Shown here one piece after another: positions 9,101 to 17,690 of a stretch of DNA of 64,000 bases. A model generated the notes under the pieces. The model was not told where the DNA came from. It made no database searches and saw only the letters and a list, made by a program, of their open reading frames with translations. This DNA comes from Pedobacter nutrimenti. Lineage in GTDB: Bacteria > Bacteroidota > Bacteroidia > Sphingobacteriales > Sphingobacteriaceae. The position numbers were made by a program, and so were the translations under genes. Where the stretch lies: assembly GCF_003208655.1 (NCBI RefSeq), contig NZ_QKLU01000007.1, positions 62,001-126,000 of the forward strand. Reading direction: 5' to 3'. Within the stretch, counting starts at the first letter, position 1. Each line of letters opens with the position of its first letter.

Positions 9101-11640
9101 CGGTCGCAATGGATTGAAAAATCATCGGAACTTTCGGAATAATGAATGCGGATTTCGGTATCGAACAGATGCGAAGCAAAACGATTGTAAATGCCCGCTG
9201 GTATCCAACGTTCACCGAGGTTAAAATCGAGTTCGTCAAACTCTATCCTGCGGGGCTTGGCTTCTTCGAGTGCTTTAAGACTTTCGGCAGCTTCTTTGCT
9301 ATCCGGTTGCCCTGCGAGGTACGCCCGTACTTCTGCCGCTTTTTCTACTACGTTGCCCGAAACCCATTTTTCTGCAATCTCATATTCTCTTTGTGCAGGA
9401 TTGTAAAAGATGCGGCCATGCAGCGCATCTTTTAAATCTTCGCCGGACATTCCGCTTAACTCCGACATATAGTTCAAATCAACCGTTCCGTACTTGTTGA
9501 GCGATGCCGCCAACGCTTCATCCGGGTTGTCCGTTGCGAGTGTTGTTGTTGCAAAACTGACAGGCTGGTGGAATATATCTGACTTATGTACCACGCCACC
9601 TACCACACGCTCCAAATAAGGTACTTCCTTACCTGCGCTATCGGTTTTAATCAATTTGATATTGTCGGCACTATTCAGATTGCCGTATCTTTTTTCAAAA
9701 TCATCATACAGGCGGTTCAGTGTTTCCCGTTCTTGTTTGTACTCTTTATGATATTGTGCTTCGTGATTGTAAAGCTGCTGATAGGCATCCCGTAACCCTA
9801 TATAGGCTTCGGCTCTTACTTTCTGATTGGGAGGCAATAATAGCGGACAGAATACAGCCGTGCCATTGGGTATATCCACATCCCGCAAATGCCCAACAAA
9901 ACCCTTATCCGTTGCAAGGCAATCATCCCTGTGGAATGATTGCAGTTCGCCGGAATATGGTGCGGGTTCAGGGATGGTATTGTCCGTTGCAGGGGCAGGT
10001 TTGTTTTTGGGCAGTTCTTCTATTTCGCCGTTGCTATTGACACTAACAGACGAAAACAAATCGCCAATTACGGCTGATTGCTCACTTGTTCGTGACGTGA
10101 TTGGAGGCTTTGGCGTTTCCTCTTGTAAACTACGCAAGGGTATATAATCGAACAGCCCCGGCTGTTGGGTGCGACCGCCTACCTTTTTCTTGGTAATGCT
10201 CGTTTTTCTTCTGACCTTTTTCGCTGGTGCGAGAACGGCAGATTGTGGCGTATTGTTAAAGAGGTCAAACAAACTCAATTGTACTTCTTCCCGTGTTGAC
10301 GGCGCATCCGCTACCGCCGTGATGCCTTGCAGTGTACGGCTCATGACAGGTTGTGCCGCCGCAGGATTGGTAAAATTGAATAATGTGGGCTGTGATGTTT
10401 TTCCCCTTGCATTGCCGGTAGCTGGCTGCACGGGGGCTGGTTCAGGTACTAAAGTAATACCCGGCTGTATGGTAGGTTCATCCGGCGCAATTCCTTTATA
10501 AAGGTTCAGGTTTAAATTGCTTTTAAAATCCGCAGACAGTATTTGCCTGGCTTCTTTTGCAATTTCTTCCACACCGCCACTATGTACATATACGGTGTAG
10601 GGCTTACCGTACAGGTCGGTGGATTGAATGATTTCATCGAACACAACGGGAGCGGTATAATGAACAAAGGCATTTACGTGGTCGTTGTGCTTTGTGAGCA
10701 GTGTATCGCAAAAATCTTTTTCCAATTCCGTAAGCCCTTGTTTGCCCTCATTCTTTTGAAGTACGATAAGGTCGCTTCCAACTTCAGTTCCTGCATAATC
10801 CATAAAAAGATTGTTCGGTAGCCGTACCACCGAAACAAGATTATGCGCTGCCATCAATGCCTCACGGATAGGCTTATTGCTTGGGCTATCCAAAACACCC
10901 TGCGAGGTAATGAAAGCGAGCATACCACCATCCCGTATGGTGTCCGTTCCCTTCAGAAAAAAATAATTGTGGATACTTTTTGCTGCCTGCGCTCTTGCAG
11001 GGTCATCACCACGCGAATAGGAAAGGTCAAAGACCGAACTTGTGCCAAATGGAATATTGCTGGCAATTACATCGTAGCTGTTCAGTTCCTTTTCCGGTAT
11101 TTGTTCAAAACCGTTTATTCGGATATTTCTGTCTGGGCAAATCTGTTTAAGGATTTTGCCCGTAAGCAGGTCTTTTTCATAAGCCGTAACCTGCGGCACG
11201 TCTTTATCTGTAAAAGACTGAATAAAACCGCCAACCCCTGCTGATGGTTCTAAAAATTTCTGTATCGTTATGCCGTTTTCCTTGAAAATATCGGATAGCA
11301 TATTTATAATTTCGGGAGGGGTGTAAAACGCCGTCAGTACCGAGCTGCGCATACTGTCCACATAATGTTTGTATTGCTTTTCGTCTGGGGCATTTTCTTT
11401 CAGCATCCGGTGGAGTTCCTGCGTTTCCTCAAAATAGGTTCGCTCATAGTCTTTCCATTGCCTTATGTCTGTTGGATGCTCTGCGGGATTTAAGATGAAT
11501 TTTATCCCGCCGAAACCGCTATACTGCAAAAGCTGCTGCCGCTCGGCTTCGGTAGCTTGGCGTTTTTCCTTTTCTAACCTGAACATGACCCGCAACGCCT
11601 CAATATTCAATTTCAGGTGTTCACGTTGATTAAATGCCAT
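6133..11640 (-). CDS. N6-adenine DNA methylase / SNF2-type helicase fusion of ICEs
   Basis: 1835-aa cytoplasmic protein. N-terminal part: SAM-binding motif [11 protein letters not shown] (residues 129-139) and the amino-methylase catalytic motif as NIPFG (about 195-199, in place of NPPF/Y). The middle, about 400-560, is Pro/Ala-rich and low in complexity, like a linker. C-terminal part: Walker A EVGAGKT (about 987-995), a DEAH-like box as VDESH (about 1157) and a helicase motif VI-like DGRAIRKGN (about 1496), so an SF2/SNF2 ATPase. The last 250 residues are coiled-coil-like. Such fusions are standard in Bacteroidota ICEs; a role in anti-restriction or in DNA processing during transfer is the usual guess and is not proven. 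Its start overlaps the DUF1896 gene by 11 bp. Confidence 0.92.
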   Translation of the reverse strand: MAFNQREHLKLNIEALRVMFRLEKEKRQATEAERQQLLQYSGFGGIKFILNPAEHPTDIRQWKDYERTYFEETQELHRMLKENAPDEKQYKHYVDSMRSSVLTAFYTPPEIINMLSDIFKENGITIQKFLEPSAGVGGFIQSFTDKDVPQVTAYEKDLLTGKILKQICPDRNIRINGFEQIPEKELNSYDVIASNIPFGTSSVFDLSYSRGDDPARAQAAKSIHNYFFLKGTDTIRDGGMLAFITSQGVLDSPSNKPIREALMAAHNLVSVVRLPNNLFMDYAGTEVGSDLIVLQKNEGKQGLTELEKDFCDTLLTKHNDHVNAFVHYTAPVVFDEIIQSTDLYGKPYTVYVHSGGVEEIAKEARQILSADFKSNLNLNLYKGIAPDEPTIQPGITLVPEPAPVQPATGNARGKTSQPTLFNFTNPAAAQPVMSRTLQGITAVADAPSTREEVQLSLFDLFNNTPQSAVLAPAKKVRRKTSITKKKVGGRTQQPGLFDYIPLRSLQEETPKPPITSRTSEQSAVIGDLFSSVSVNSNGEIEELPKNKPAPATDNTIPEPAPYSGELQSFHRDDCLATDKGFVGHLRDVDIPNGTAVFCPLLLPPNQKVRAEAYIGLRDAYQQLYNHEAQYHKEYKQERETLNRLYDDFEKRYGNLNSADNIKLIKTDSAGKEVPYLERVVGGVVHKSDIFHQPVSFATTTLATDNPDEALAASLNKYGTVDLNYMSELSGMSGEDLKDALHGRIFYNPAQREYEIAEKWVSGNVVEKAAEVRAYLAGQPDSKEAAESLKALEEAKPRRIEFDELDFNLGERWIPAGIYNRFASHLFDTEIRIHYSESSDDFSIHCDRKNIHITEKYAIKSESRTFDGVTLLKHALVNTTPDITKKVIIDDKEVKVRDMEAIQMANSKIDEIRREFTDWLFAQNDEFKQRLTDKYNDTFNCFVRPQYDGSHQDFPGLDRKALGIEDLYPSQKDAVWMIKMNGGAICDHEVGAGKTLIMCTAAQEMKRLGLAHKPIIIGLKANVHEIAETYRKAYPHAKILYPGKEDFTPQKRLRIFGDIKNNDWDCIILTHDQFGMIPQSPEMQKQILEAELESVEENLAALERQGKEVSRGMLKGVIVRKQNLEVRLKTLEHDIENRKDDVVDFKMMGIDHILVDESHRFKNLMFNTRHERVAGLGNMAGSQKALNLLFAIRTIQERTDKDLGATFLSGTTISNSLTELYLLFKYLRPKAMEKQGINCFDAWAAIYARKTTDYEFSVANNIVSKERFRFFIKVPELAQFYSEITDYRTAKDIGIDRPEKNEILYHIPPTPEQEVFIKKLMEFAKTGNAELLGRPPLSESEEKAKMLIATDYARKMSLDMRMISRGYEDHPDNKASHCAANIAKYYNKFDAQKGTQFIFSDLGTYKPAEWNIYSEIKRKLVEDHGIPAHEIRFIQEAKNEKQRKELIRDVNEGKIRVLFGSTEMLGTGVNAQKRAVAVHHLDIPWRPSDLAQRDGRAIRKGNDIAKFFADNKVDIFIYAVQKSLDSYKFNTLYNKQVFIEQLKSNSLGKRTIDEGGMDEKTGMNFSEYVAILSGNTDLLEKAKLEKQIAGLESERQAHNRSKLSSKYKLEDTVATLESTQARFDRMSLDLGNLQKRIQKNKEGEILNPVQLIGLSPNADVKQVGAKLNQLSEKARTAGQYEEIGTLYGFTLLVKTEVSQKDGVDIKDNRFFVQGEGNIKYTYNNGKMATDAKTASFNFLNALEKIPGILEQEQKKIAELQKDLPVLQEVVNGSWKKEQALSDLKTELAAVERKIQLSIKPETDTGEEQPEKAEKQVQNNSETIVRVKGIHLPRGVL

Positions 11641-12064
11641 AGTCCTCGATATGAATTGCTATGGTTCCCGTGATTTCTGTATAGAGCAGGTCGTGGTCGG
11701 TGGTGTAAGCAAAGTCATCCGTTAGCACATATTTGGCAAATACGGGTTCGCAGATTGGCAGCATCTTTAATGCGAACGGGCGGAGTTCTTCGTCCAGCAT
11801 GATGCTGTTAAACTCATTGCAAACCACTTGAAAAACAGTGTCGAATTTGGAATAGTGAAGTCCCTCAAACAGTATGTAATCTGCGATACGGTTGCATTGC
11901 TCTGTGGAGTTTCCCGAACTAAATGCACCCTCGTAGGCGTTTGCCGCCCATTTGGAACGTTGCTCGATAAATCTTTGGTCATGTGCTTTTTCGGGGAAGC
12001 TGGTATTTAATAATTCCTGTAACCTTAACGAGAAATAAGAGAGGTCTTTTTGCTGTGTACTCAT
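11630..12064 (-). CDS. DUF1896 family protein
   Basis: 144 aa from the ATG at 12064. A start 24 nt further upstream is in frame but adds only MKILNKIN, and the family normally begins with the [12 protein letters not shown] segment seen right after this start. Other recognisable stretches are the ICE-type [20 protein letters not shown] and the C-terminal [17 protein letters not shown]1896 proteins are about 140 aa, soluble, and found almost only directly before the large methylase/helicase in Bacteroidota conjugative elements. The 11-bp overlap with that gene suggests translational coupling. The function is unknown. A long hairpin lies in its 5' leader (12108-12166). Confidence 0.88.
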   Translation of the reverse strand: MSTQQKDLSYFSLRLQELLNTSFPEKAHDQRFIEQRSKWAANAYEGAFSSGNSTEQCNRIADYILFEGLHYSKFDTVFQVVCNEFNSIMLDEELRPFALKMLPICEPVFAKYVLTDDFAYTTDHDLLYTEITGTIAIHIEDYGI

Positions 12065-12107
12065 ATTGATTTTGTTTAAAATTTTCAATGAGTAGCTAAA
12101 GTATTAT

Positions 12108-12166
12108 GGCAATAAACTGCCACGTCAAAAGCGGTAGCAGTTGGCTTTTAGTGGCAGTTATTGACC
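12108..12166. promoter_or_regulatory. Long nested hairpin in leader of DUF1896-methylase genes
   Basis: Outer arms GGCAATAAACTGCCAC (12108-12123) and GTGGCAGTTATTGACC (12151-12166) pair with one bulge and one mismatch. Inner arms AAAAGC (12127-12132) and GCTTTT also pair. It lies between the ORF6N stop (12203) and the DUF1896 start (12064), all on the minus strand. It could terminate or attenuate transcription from the upstream operon, or protect/control the downstream mRNA. The long arms lack a clear terminal T-run, which favours regulation over plain termination. Confidence 0.55.
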
Positions 12167-12202
12167 GGGTAACGGTCTGCTATATAGGTTGGAAGGATAT
12201 AC

Positions 12203-13084
12203 TTAAATGGCGTTCAGGAAACTAAGCATTTTGCTTGTTTCTGCGTTCATCTTAGAAAATGCAAACCATTTTTTACCCAAATCTTTTAAAGATGCGCCAA
12301 TGTGATATAATTCTGTGCCGTCAATAATGAGGAAACGGTCATGCGCATGAACAAAAGTATGAATAGTGATGGGTGGGTATTGGCTGTTGTAACGCTGCAA
12401 ATCGAGTTGCAACTGATTGCTGATGCTTTTGGTATAGATAGTGGCAGATACGGTTTGTCCACGCTTTCCGAGTAGCGTAAGCACCGTATCGTCCACATAA
12501 TTGTCAATAAGCACAATTGACCTTTGGGCACTTCTAATAATATCAGCGACAAAGACATAGGCATCGAATATCTGCCCGTCGTAGAAAATACCTTTTTCGC
12601 TGTGTAGCTTACCGCTTTCCAGTGCTTTAAATATTTCCTCAAATTTTCCGTCTGCTTCAATTTGTTTGAGTTCCACTTTATCCATCCGGGAGAACAATGC
12701 GGCATTGCCGATTAACAACTTCCGCATTTCCACAAAGGCGTTCATAATCTCAATGCTGACCGTTACAGCTATTTCGCTGCGCAAAACAGCGGACAGCATA
12801 GCGACCCCTTGCTCGCAAAAAACATAAGGCAGGTAACGCCTGCCGCCGTAATTCAAACTTGAGGTTCCAAGTTGGAACCTCAAGTTTTCAGCTTCTTTTT
12901 CGGTTAATTGGAAGCAGAACGATTGGGGAAACCGCTCTATGTTTCTTTTTACGGCTTTGTTAAGATTTTTTGTTTCAACCTGGTACAGGGTTGCAAGGTC
13001 GCTGTCCAACATAACCTGTTTGTCCCGTACTGTGTAAATAAGGCTTTCTATATCCTTTCGATTTATGATAGCATTGTTGTTCAT
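12203..13084 (-). CDS. ORF6N-domain protein with C-terminal PLD-like domain
   Basis: 293 aa. Residues about 10-120 form the ORF6N (KilA-N-related) DNA-binding domain known from phage antirepressors: VMLDSDLATLYQVETKNLNKA, FPQSFCFQLTEKE, YLPYVFCEQGVAMLSAVL. A linker helix follows, then from about 165 a domain with IVLIDNYVDDTVL and HDRFLIIDGTELYHIGAS. The latter resembles the phospholipase D HKD motif (HxK-x4-D) with Lys replaced by Arg, followed by a Gly-x-Ser, so catalysis is uncertain. Only one such motif is present, as in single-motif PLD nucleases that dimerise. Its ATG overlaps the topoisomerase stop by 4 bp (ATGA), so it is translationally coupled. A role as regulator or nuclease of the element is inferred. 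Confidence 0.85.
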   Translation of the reverse strand: MNNNAIINRKDIESLIYTVRDKQVMLDSDLATLYQVETKNLNKAVKRNIERFPQSFCFQLTEKEAENLRFQLGTSSLNYGGRRYLPYVFCEQGVAMLSAVLRSEIAVTVSIEIMNAFVEMRKLLIGNAALFSRMDKVELKQIEADGKFEEIFKALESGKLHSEKGIFYDGQIFDAYVFVADIIRSAQRSIVLIDNYVDDTVLTLLGKRGQTVSATIYTKSISNQLQLDLQRYNSQYPPITIHTFVHAHDRFLIIDGTELYHIGASLKDLGKKWFAFSKMNAETSKMLSFLNAI

Positions 13085-15162
13085 TTCTTTTTGCTTGTGG
13101 TGTTGGCAAATTCAAAAGAGCTTTCGCAATTATCTTTCAGGATGATAAAAGCATCGAATTTTTTACCCGCTTTACTTTTCATTCCTTTGAGAAGATTGGT
13201 CTTTCTTTTGGTTACAAGGTTTTCTATGTCGGCAACGCTCAATTGTACACCGCACACATTGCGAAACTGAAGCCAGTTGCAAGCCTCATTGGGACATTTC
13301 ACAACCTTATCCCGAATGAGCAGTTTATGGGTTCCACATTTGGGACAGGTTAGGTCTGGGTGATTTTGACTTTCGATAGTTATGCCTAAAATTTCCTGCG
13401 TAACAGAAGATGTATAGGTTTTCATTGATTGATGGAAGTCCATAGCATCTGCTTCGTTATTCTCAATCTTTTGCAAAGCCATTTCCCATTCAGCGGTCAT
13501 GGCAACATCGGCAATTCGCTTATCCTTTACGACTTCATATACCTGCAATCCCTTTTCGGTGGGAACAAGTGATTTTTTATCCCGCCTGATATATTCCCTT
13601 TTAAAAAGGGTTTCTATAATGGCGGCTCTTGTGGCTGGTGTACCAATACCGATACCTTGCAGGGCTTTACGTTCATCTTCGTTCGCTATTTCCTTTCCGG
13701 CATTTTCCATTGCAGACAACAAATCTGCTTCCGTGTAAAGTACAGGTGGCTTGGTCTTTTTCTCCAGCACTTCAGCACTCTTGATTTTAAGTTCATCGCC
13801 CGATTTTAATTCCGGTAATTCCTGCACTGGTTCGCTTTCTTCATCACTAAAATTTCTTTTGATGCCACGCCAGCCCGCTTCTATAATTTTGCTGCCTTTC
13901 ATTGCAAAATCATAATGCAATGCCTGTAATGTAACGTCTGTTATTTCTTTGGTGCTGGCTTGCGATAAGGCTTCCAGCAAGCGCAGTGCAATCATATCAT
14001 AGACAGCTTCTTCGTTTGAGGGTAATGCAGAGGGGATGGTTTCGGTGATGAGCAAACCGTGATGGTCTGTTACTTTTACATCGTTCACAATCCGCTTGTT
14101 AAAACGACCCCATTTCAATTTCCCTACTGCTTCTTTACAGGAAGTTCTTGCTTCCAGTGACCTTACCAAAGCGGGTATTTCCGCCCAAACATCTTCGGGT
14201 ATGTATTTGCTCCCGGTACGTGGATAGGTGATGAGTTTCTTTTCGTACAGGGTTTGGGATATGTTCAGCGTTTCTTCGGCGGTTAAAAAGAGCCTTTTGT
14301 TTGCTTCCTTTTGCAAGCCCGTCAGGTCAAAAAGTAATGGCGGTTGTTCGGTAACTGTTTTGGTTTCTACGGTTGTAACAGTTGCGACCCCGGTGCGTTC
14401 AATAGATTTAAGCGTGTCGTCTGCTAATTTCTTATCGTCCCATTTGGTTTTTGAAAGGCTTTTGAAGTCTGTAAATTCCTTTCGGTGTTCCAACTGTATC
14501 TGCCAATATTTTTTGACAGCAAAATTTTTGTTCTCCAAATATCGTTTACAGATGAGTGCGAGTGTAGGCGTTTGCACACGCCCCAGCGAAAACAAACCAC
14601 GCCCTGCAATGCTCAATGCCTGTGAAGCATTGATGCCTACGAGCCAATCGGCTTGGCTTCGTGCTTGCCCGGCACGGTACAGCCCATCGAAATCACCTCC
14701 GGGTTTTAGATTATCAAAACCTTGCCTGATGGCTTTTTCAGTCAATGAACTTATCCATAAACGCTGAAAAGGTTTGCTGCATTTCAGGTATTCATAAATA
14801 TACCTGAAGATGAGTTCACCCTCACGTCCCGCATCGGTAGCAACAATAATGCTATCGCAACGCCCGATAACCTGTTCAATAATTTTCAACTGCTTTACCG
14901 CTCCACTATCGGGAACATAGGCTTTTTCTTTTCGCACTTTGCGTACCGTCAATAAAAAAGGGTTGGGCAATATGGGCAGGGCTTCCTTTTGGAAACCCGA
15001 AAACCCATAATCTTCCGGCATTGCCAAACCGACCAAATGCCCGAATGCCCACGTAACCTGATAGCCATTGCCTGTTACGTAGCCATCCTTTTTTTCGGTG
15101 GCTCCCAACAGGGAGGCTATTTCACGGGCTACGCTTGGTTTTTCTGCTATAATTGCTTTCAT
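13081..15162 (-). CDS. topB: Type IA DNA topoisomerase III (Exc-like)
   Basis: 693 aa. TOPRIM domain at the N-terminus (IIAEKPSVAREIA with Glu7; ATDAGREGE with Asp110 and Glu114), the active-site tyrosine Y313 in LITYPRTGSKY, and the cleavage-domain motifs GRVQTPTL and TDHHGLLIT. At about 625-655 there is a C-terminal zinc ribbon (CPKCG and CPNEACNW). This is the plasmid/ICE branch of topoisomerase III; the CTnDOT homologue Exc is needed for excision in vivo. The gene lies 17 nt after DUF3945 and overlaps ORF6N by 4 bp, so it is in the middle of the operon. Expression is presumably driven by RteC acting upstream of the xis-like genes. Confidence 0.95.
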   Translation of the reverse strand: MKAIIAEKPSVAREIASLLGATEKKDGYVTGNGYQVTWAFGHLVGLAMPEDYGFSGFQKEALPILPNPFLLTVRKVRKEKAYVPDSGAVKQLKIIEQVIGRCDSIIVATDAGREGELIFRYIYEYLKCSKPFQRLWISSLTEKAIRQGFDNLKPGGDFDGLYRAGQARSQADWLVGINASQALSIAGRGLFSLGRVQTPTLALICKRYLENKNFAVKKYWQIQLEHRKEFTDFKSLSKTKWDDKKLADDTLKSIERTGVATVTTVETKTVTEQPPLLFDLTGLQKEANKRLFLTAEETLNISQTLYEKKLITYPRTGSKYIPEDVWAEIPALVRSLEARTSCKEAVGKLKWGRFNKRIVNDVKVTDHHGLLITETIPSALPSNEEAVYDMIALRLLEALSQASTKEITDVTLQALHYDFAMKGSKIIEAGWRGIKRNFSDEESEPVQELPELKSGDELKIKSAEVLEKKTKPPVLYTEADLLSAMENAGKEIANEDERKALQGIGIGTPATRAAIIETLFKREYIRRDKKSLVPTEKGLQVYEVVKDKRIADVAMTAEWEMALQKIENNEADAMDFHQSMKTYTSSVTQEILGITIESQNHPDLTCPKCGTHKLLIRDKVVKCPNEACNWLQFRNVCGVQLSVADIENLVTKRKTNLLKGMKSKAGKKFDAFIILKDNCESSFEFANTTSKKK

Positions 15163-15179
15163 ATCTTATCCTTTAGAAA

Positions 15180-16667
15180 TTACATTTTCATTCCTTTTGA
15201 TTTAGCTGGCTTTGGCGGCTCCTGCTTTTCCTGCTGCTGTTTGTTCACAGGAGCAGTTTGTTGGGGTTTTAAAGGCTCATTGATATTTTTGGTAGCCTCA
15301 TTGGTTTTACCCTCTGAATTGACGGCAACCTGCGTTTTATGGGTTTCTGCGGGAACAATCTTGTCTTTTAATTTATCCGGGTTTCTAAAACTGAAATCAA
15401 ACTTGCCTGTTTCGGCATTCAGCGTAACATAGCCCTTGTAAGGCTGTCCTTTCCCGTCTATGAAATCAGAAACATAAATGGTCTTGCCCTCTGTGAGCTT
15501 TTTGTATTGCTCATCGTTAAATTCTTTACCTCTGAATAATTTGGGATTTTCCTGTGATTGCGCTTGCTGCTGGCTTTGGGTCTGTTTGTAATTTGCACCC
15601 CTTTCAAAAAGGTATTCGGGAAAACGCTTGTCAGCATTATATTGAATATCGCTGCTGAACGTTTTGCCTTTCTGCGAAACCATACCCTCTAAGTAAATGG
15701 CTTTGCCCTCATATAAGACTTGCTTTTGCTCCGCGGTGAGTTTTACACCTCCAATATCGTCAGGCACTTTTATCCAATCCTGCCGTAAGGCAATAACTTC
15801 CTTTGTCAGTTTATCAATGCTGATAATGGACGGTATTTTTTCTCCGGTCTTGGGATAGGTCAACTCTACCACACGCCCCATGTTCCCGGTTTTGAGCAAA
15901 TTGTCTTTGTCCTCTTTGGTAAATTCATGACCGAAAAAAGGAGTATGCAGGTTCGGCTCGTGGCGAACGCCATACATTACAAATACAGGCTTGCCGTTTT
16001 CTCCGTTTTGAAGCCCCAACCTTGCCTCCGAACGAATTACGGCAGAACCAAAATTGATACCTATGGGATATACCTTATTGGTTTTATAGCCTTTCAACAG
16101 CATATCCAATGTGCCGTCTTTTTCAAGCCGCTCTTTGGTTATCCCAATTTGTGCCAGTGTTTTCCAATCAATATCATCTGCCTTAAAACGATGGTCGTTT
16201 GTTTCAGGGGTTGCCTGCGTTGTCTGTGTTGCTTGTGTAGTTTCCATATCTTTTTTGTTTTCTTGCTGCACTTCCTTTGGCTCTTTCACTTCATGTTTAG
16301 CCATAACTGCCTCGCCCTCTTTGGTAGGGGCGTTTATTTGTTGCTGCATTTTTTGGGCTGTTTCAACGGCTTCCTGTTCAGGAACTTTGAAAAATGAAAA
16401 ACGGGTGGGGTCTTTGAGCTGTCGCCAAAAGTTGGAGAAGAAGTTGGAGAAAAAATCTCCGCTCTTATCTACCCGCATAAATTCGCTTTGGTTCTTTTTA
16501 TTGGCATCAACGGTTTTTAATTCGCCATTTTCGTCAATACCTGTAACCGCTTGAATAGTCTTTTTTTCCTTATCCATGACCAGCAAAACATCTGAAAGCT
16601 GTTCAGGGGATTGCTGTGGTTTTTGCTGCTGCTCTTGTTGAGGCTGTTCTATTGTCTGCTCGCTCAT
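15180..16667 (-). CDS. DUF3945/DUF4099 domain protein
   Basis: 495 aa, soluble, very rich in Gln and Lys. The N-terminal 20 residues are almost all E and Q. A segment at about residues 25-100 (LSDVLLVMDKEKKTIQAVTGI, LKDPTRFSFFKVPEQE) precedes a low-complexity linker. The DUF4099-like core follows (WKTLAQIGITKERLEKDGTL to LSDVL-type helices), then DUF3945-like repeats (VKLTAEQKQVLYEGKAIYLEGM; FNDEQYKKLTEGKTIYVSDF), each a short helix followed by strands. In CTnDOT the gene between xis2d and exc (orf3) occupies this place. Function unknown; an accessory DNA-processing role is inferred from position only. Confidence 0.88.
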   Translation of the reverse strand: MSEQTIEQPQQEQQQKPQQSPEQLSDVLLVMDKEKKTIQAVTGIDENGELKTVDANKKNQSEFMRVDKSGDFFSNFFSNFWRQLKDPTRFSFFKVPEQEAVETAQKMQQQINAPTKEGEAVMAKHEVKEPKEVQQENKKDMETTQATQTTQATPETNDHRFKADDIDWKTLAQIGITKERLEKDGTLDMLLKGYKTNKVYPIGINFGSAVIRSEARLGLQNGENGKPVFVMYGVRHEPNLHTPFFGHEFTKEDKDNLLKTGNMGRVVELTYPKTGEKIPSIISIDKLTKEVIALRQDWIKVPDDIGGVKLTAEQKQVLYEGKAIYLEGMVSQKGKTFSSDIQYNADKRFPEYLFERGANYKQTQSQQQAQSQENPKLFRGKEFNDEQYKKLTEGKTIYVSDFIDGKGQPYKGYVTLNAETGKFDFSFRNPDKLKDKIVPAETHKTQVAVNSEGKTNEATKNINEPLKPQQTAPVNKQQQEKQEPPKPAKSKGMKM

Positions 16668-16708
16668 AATATTGATATTTTAAATTGTTATCGTCCGAAA
16701 GTAATTGA

Positions 16709-16734
16709 ACAGGGTACGGCTACGCCGTACCTGT
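16709..16734. promoter_or_regulatory. GC-rich perfect hairpin between HTH and DUF3945 genes
   Basis: GGTACGGC-TAC-GCCGTACC is a perfect 8-bp stem with a 3-nt loop. It extends to 11 bp with one bulged G (ACAG/CTGT outside). It stands in the 86-bp gap between two minus-strand genes of one operon. No T-run follows on the minus strand, so it is more likely an mRNA processing/stability element than a terminator. Confidence 0.5.
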
Positions 16735-16753
16735 CTTTAGGTGGCACTATTTG

Positions 16754-17062
16754 TCACCCGTTGTCCTTTGTGCGTTGCAGGGGAACATTGAAACTATCCC
16801 TGATGAATTGGTGTACATCCGATAGCTTGTAATACAGCTTTCCGCTAATGGTGTAGTACGGCAGCTTGCCAGACGAACGGTAACGCTGCAAGGAGCGGTG
16901 GCTGATTTTCAGCATTTGTAACAGGTCTTGGTTGTCCAGCAGTTCTTCGCCGTCTATGGTATTGCGTTGCTTTTGTATATCTATGATGTGTTGTTTCAGA
17001 ACATCAAAGCGTTCCATAATTCGCTCCATCCATGCAAAAAATTCCATTCTATCTATGTTCAT
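16754..17062 (-). CDS. Xis2-like helix-turn-helix protein (second of pair)
   Basis: 102 aa. An N-terminal coiled helix (RMEFFAWMERIMERFDVLKQHI) leads into a MerR/excisionase-like winged helix: LLDNQDLLQMLKISHRSLQRY, then RSSGKLPYYTISGKLYYKLSDV. That is the recognition helix followed by the G-x-[LI]-x-x-[YS]-x-x-x-G-[KR] wing typical of small Bacteroidota excisionases. Its partner is 15 nt upstream (17078-17428). In CTnDOT the corresponding genes xis2c/xis2d encode excision factors that bend att DNA. The assignment to Xis is by domain and gene order; the sequence alone supports a small DNA-binding protein. Confidence 0.87.
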   Translation of the reverse strand: MNIDRMEFFAWMERIMERFDVLKQHIIDIQKQRNTIDGEELLDNQDLLQMLKISHRSLQRYRSSGKLPYYTISGKLYYKLSDVHQFIRDSFNVPLQRTKDNG

Positions 17063-17077
17063 AGCAGTACGTTTTAA

Positions 17078-17428
17078 TTATTTGCCGGATTTTATTGTTC
17101 TTCCTTTTTCGATATAGCTTTTACCCCTTGCCATAAGCTCCTGTATGTATTCCTCGCTGGTTTGCACAGCATGGGCATTGAGCATATTTTTTATGGCTCC
17201 TATGGTATAGTAATACTGCCCGTACATTTTGGAGTAGGCTATTTCGCCTTTGGAACGCATACGCCAAAGTGTTTTTTCGCTGATGTGGAGGTACTGACAG
17301 ACTTCATGGTTATTGAGCCAAAGACTATCATAGCTGGTGTTTTCTGATTTCAGAATAAACTCGCTAATGGATTTAATACGCTCGTTGAGCGACCTCCATG
17401 CTTCTTCTTCTATGGTTATAATATTCAT
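17078..17428 (-). CDS. Xis2-like helix-turn-helix protein (first of pair)
   Basis: 116 aa. Architecture as in the next gene: a short helical N-terminus (AWRSLNERIKSISEFILK), then an excisionase-like HTH (LWLNNHEVCQYLHISEKTLWRM, RSKGEIAYSKMYGQYYYTIGA) and a basic tail. It is the first gene after rteC on the minus strand and is preceded by a 262-bp control region. That region holds the rteC terminator hairpin (17636-17670) and a perfect operator-like palindrome (17603-17628). By position it is the xis2c equivalent. The two HTH proteins are related to each other but clearly diverged. Confidence 0.87.
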   Translation of the reverse strand: MNIITIEEEAWRSLNERIKSISEFILKSENTSYDSLWLNNHEVCQYLHISEKTLWRMRSKGEIAYSKMYGQYYYTIGAIKNMLNAHAVQTSEEYIQELMARGKSYIEKGRTIKSGK

Positions 17429-17602
17429 TGCACAGTTGCTTAATGTTCACTGTACAAAATTGGAGCGTTTGGCTGGGGCTGTCTTCCGATACGTGTCTAT
17501 CAAAAAGGCAGTTTTTTTTATTTTTTTGCAATTGATGTAAAGTATTGCTGTATAGGGATTTCTTGCTTTTTACAGTATGAACTAAGAGTGCCGACCAACG
17601 GA

Positions 17603-17628
17603 TTTGCCTATATACACATATAGGCAAA
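17603..17628. promoter_or_regulatory. Perfect palindrome, probable RteC operator upstream of the excision operon
   Basis: TTTGCCTATAT (17603-17613) and ATATAGGCAAA (17618-17628) are exact reverse complements separated by ACAC. It lies about 175 bp upstream of the first Xis-like gene and downstream of rteC. In CTnDOT, RteC binds an inverted half-site pair in exactly this interval to activate the excision promoter. That this is the site is inference; a role as an additional hairpin of the rteC transcript is the alternative. Confidence 0.6.
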
Positions 17629-17635
17629 CGGGCAA

Positions 17636-17670
17636 AATAAAGGACAGCACCATCAATGCCGTCCTTTATT
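17636..17670 (-). terminator. Terminator of rteC copy 2
   Basis: Fourteen-base arms (AATAAAGGACAGCA at 17636-17649 and its partner at 17657-17670) pair with one G-U. On the minus strand the stem ends in CCTTTATTTT, 20 nt after the rteC stop at 17691. It would separate rteC from the xis-like operon, so the latter needs its own promoter. Confidence 0.75.
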
Positions 17671-17690
17671 CCTTAAAATAAAAAAGAAGA

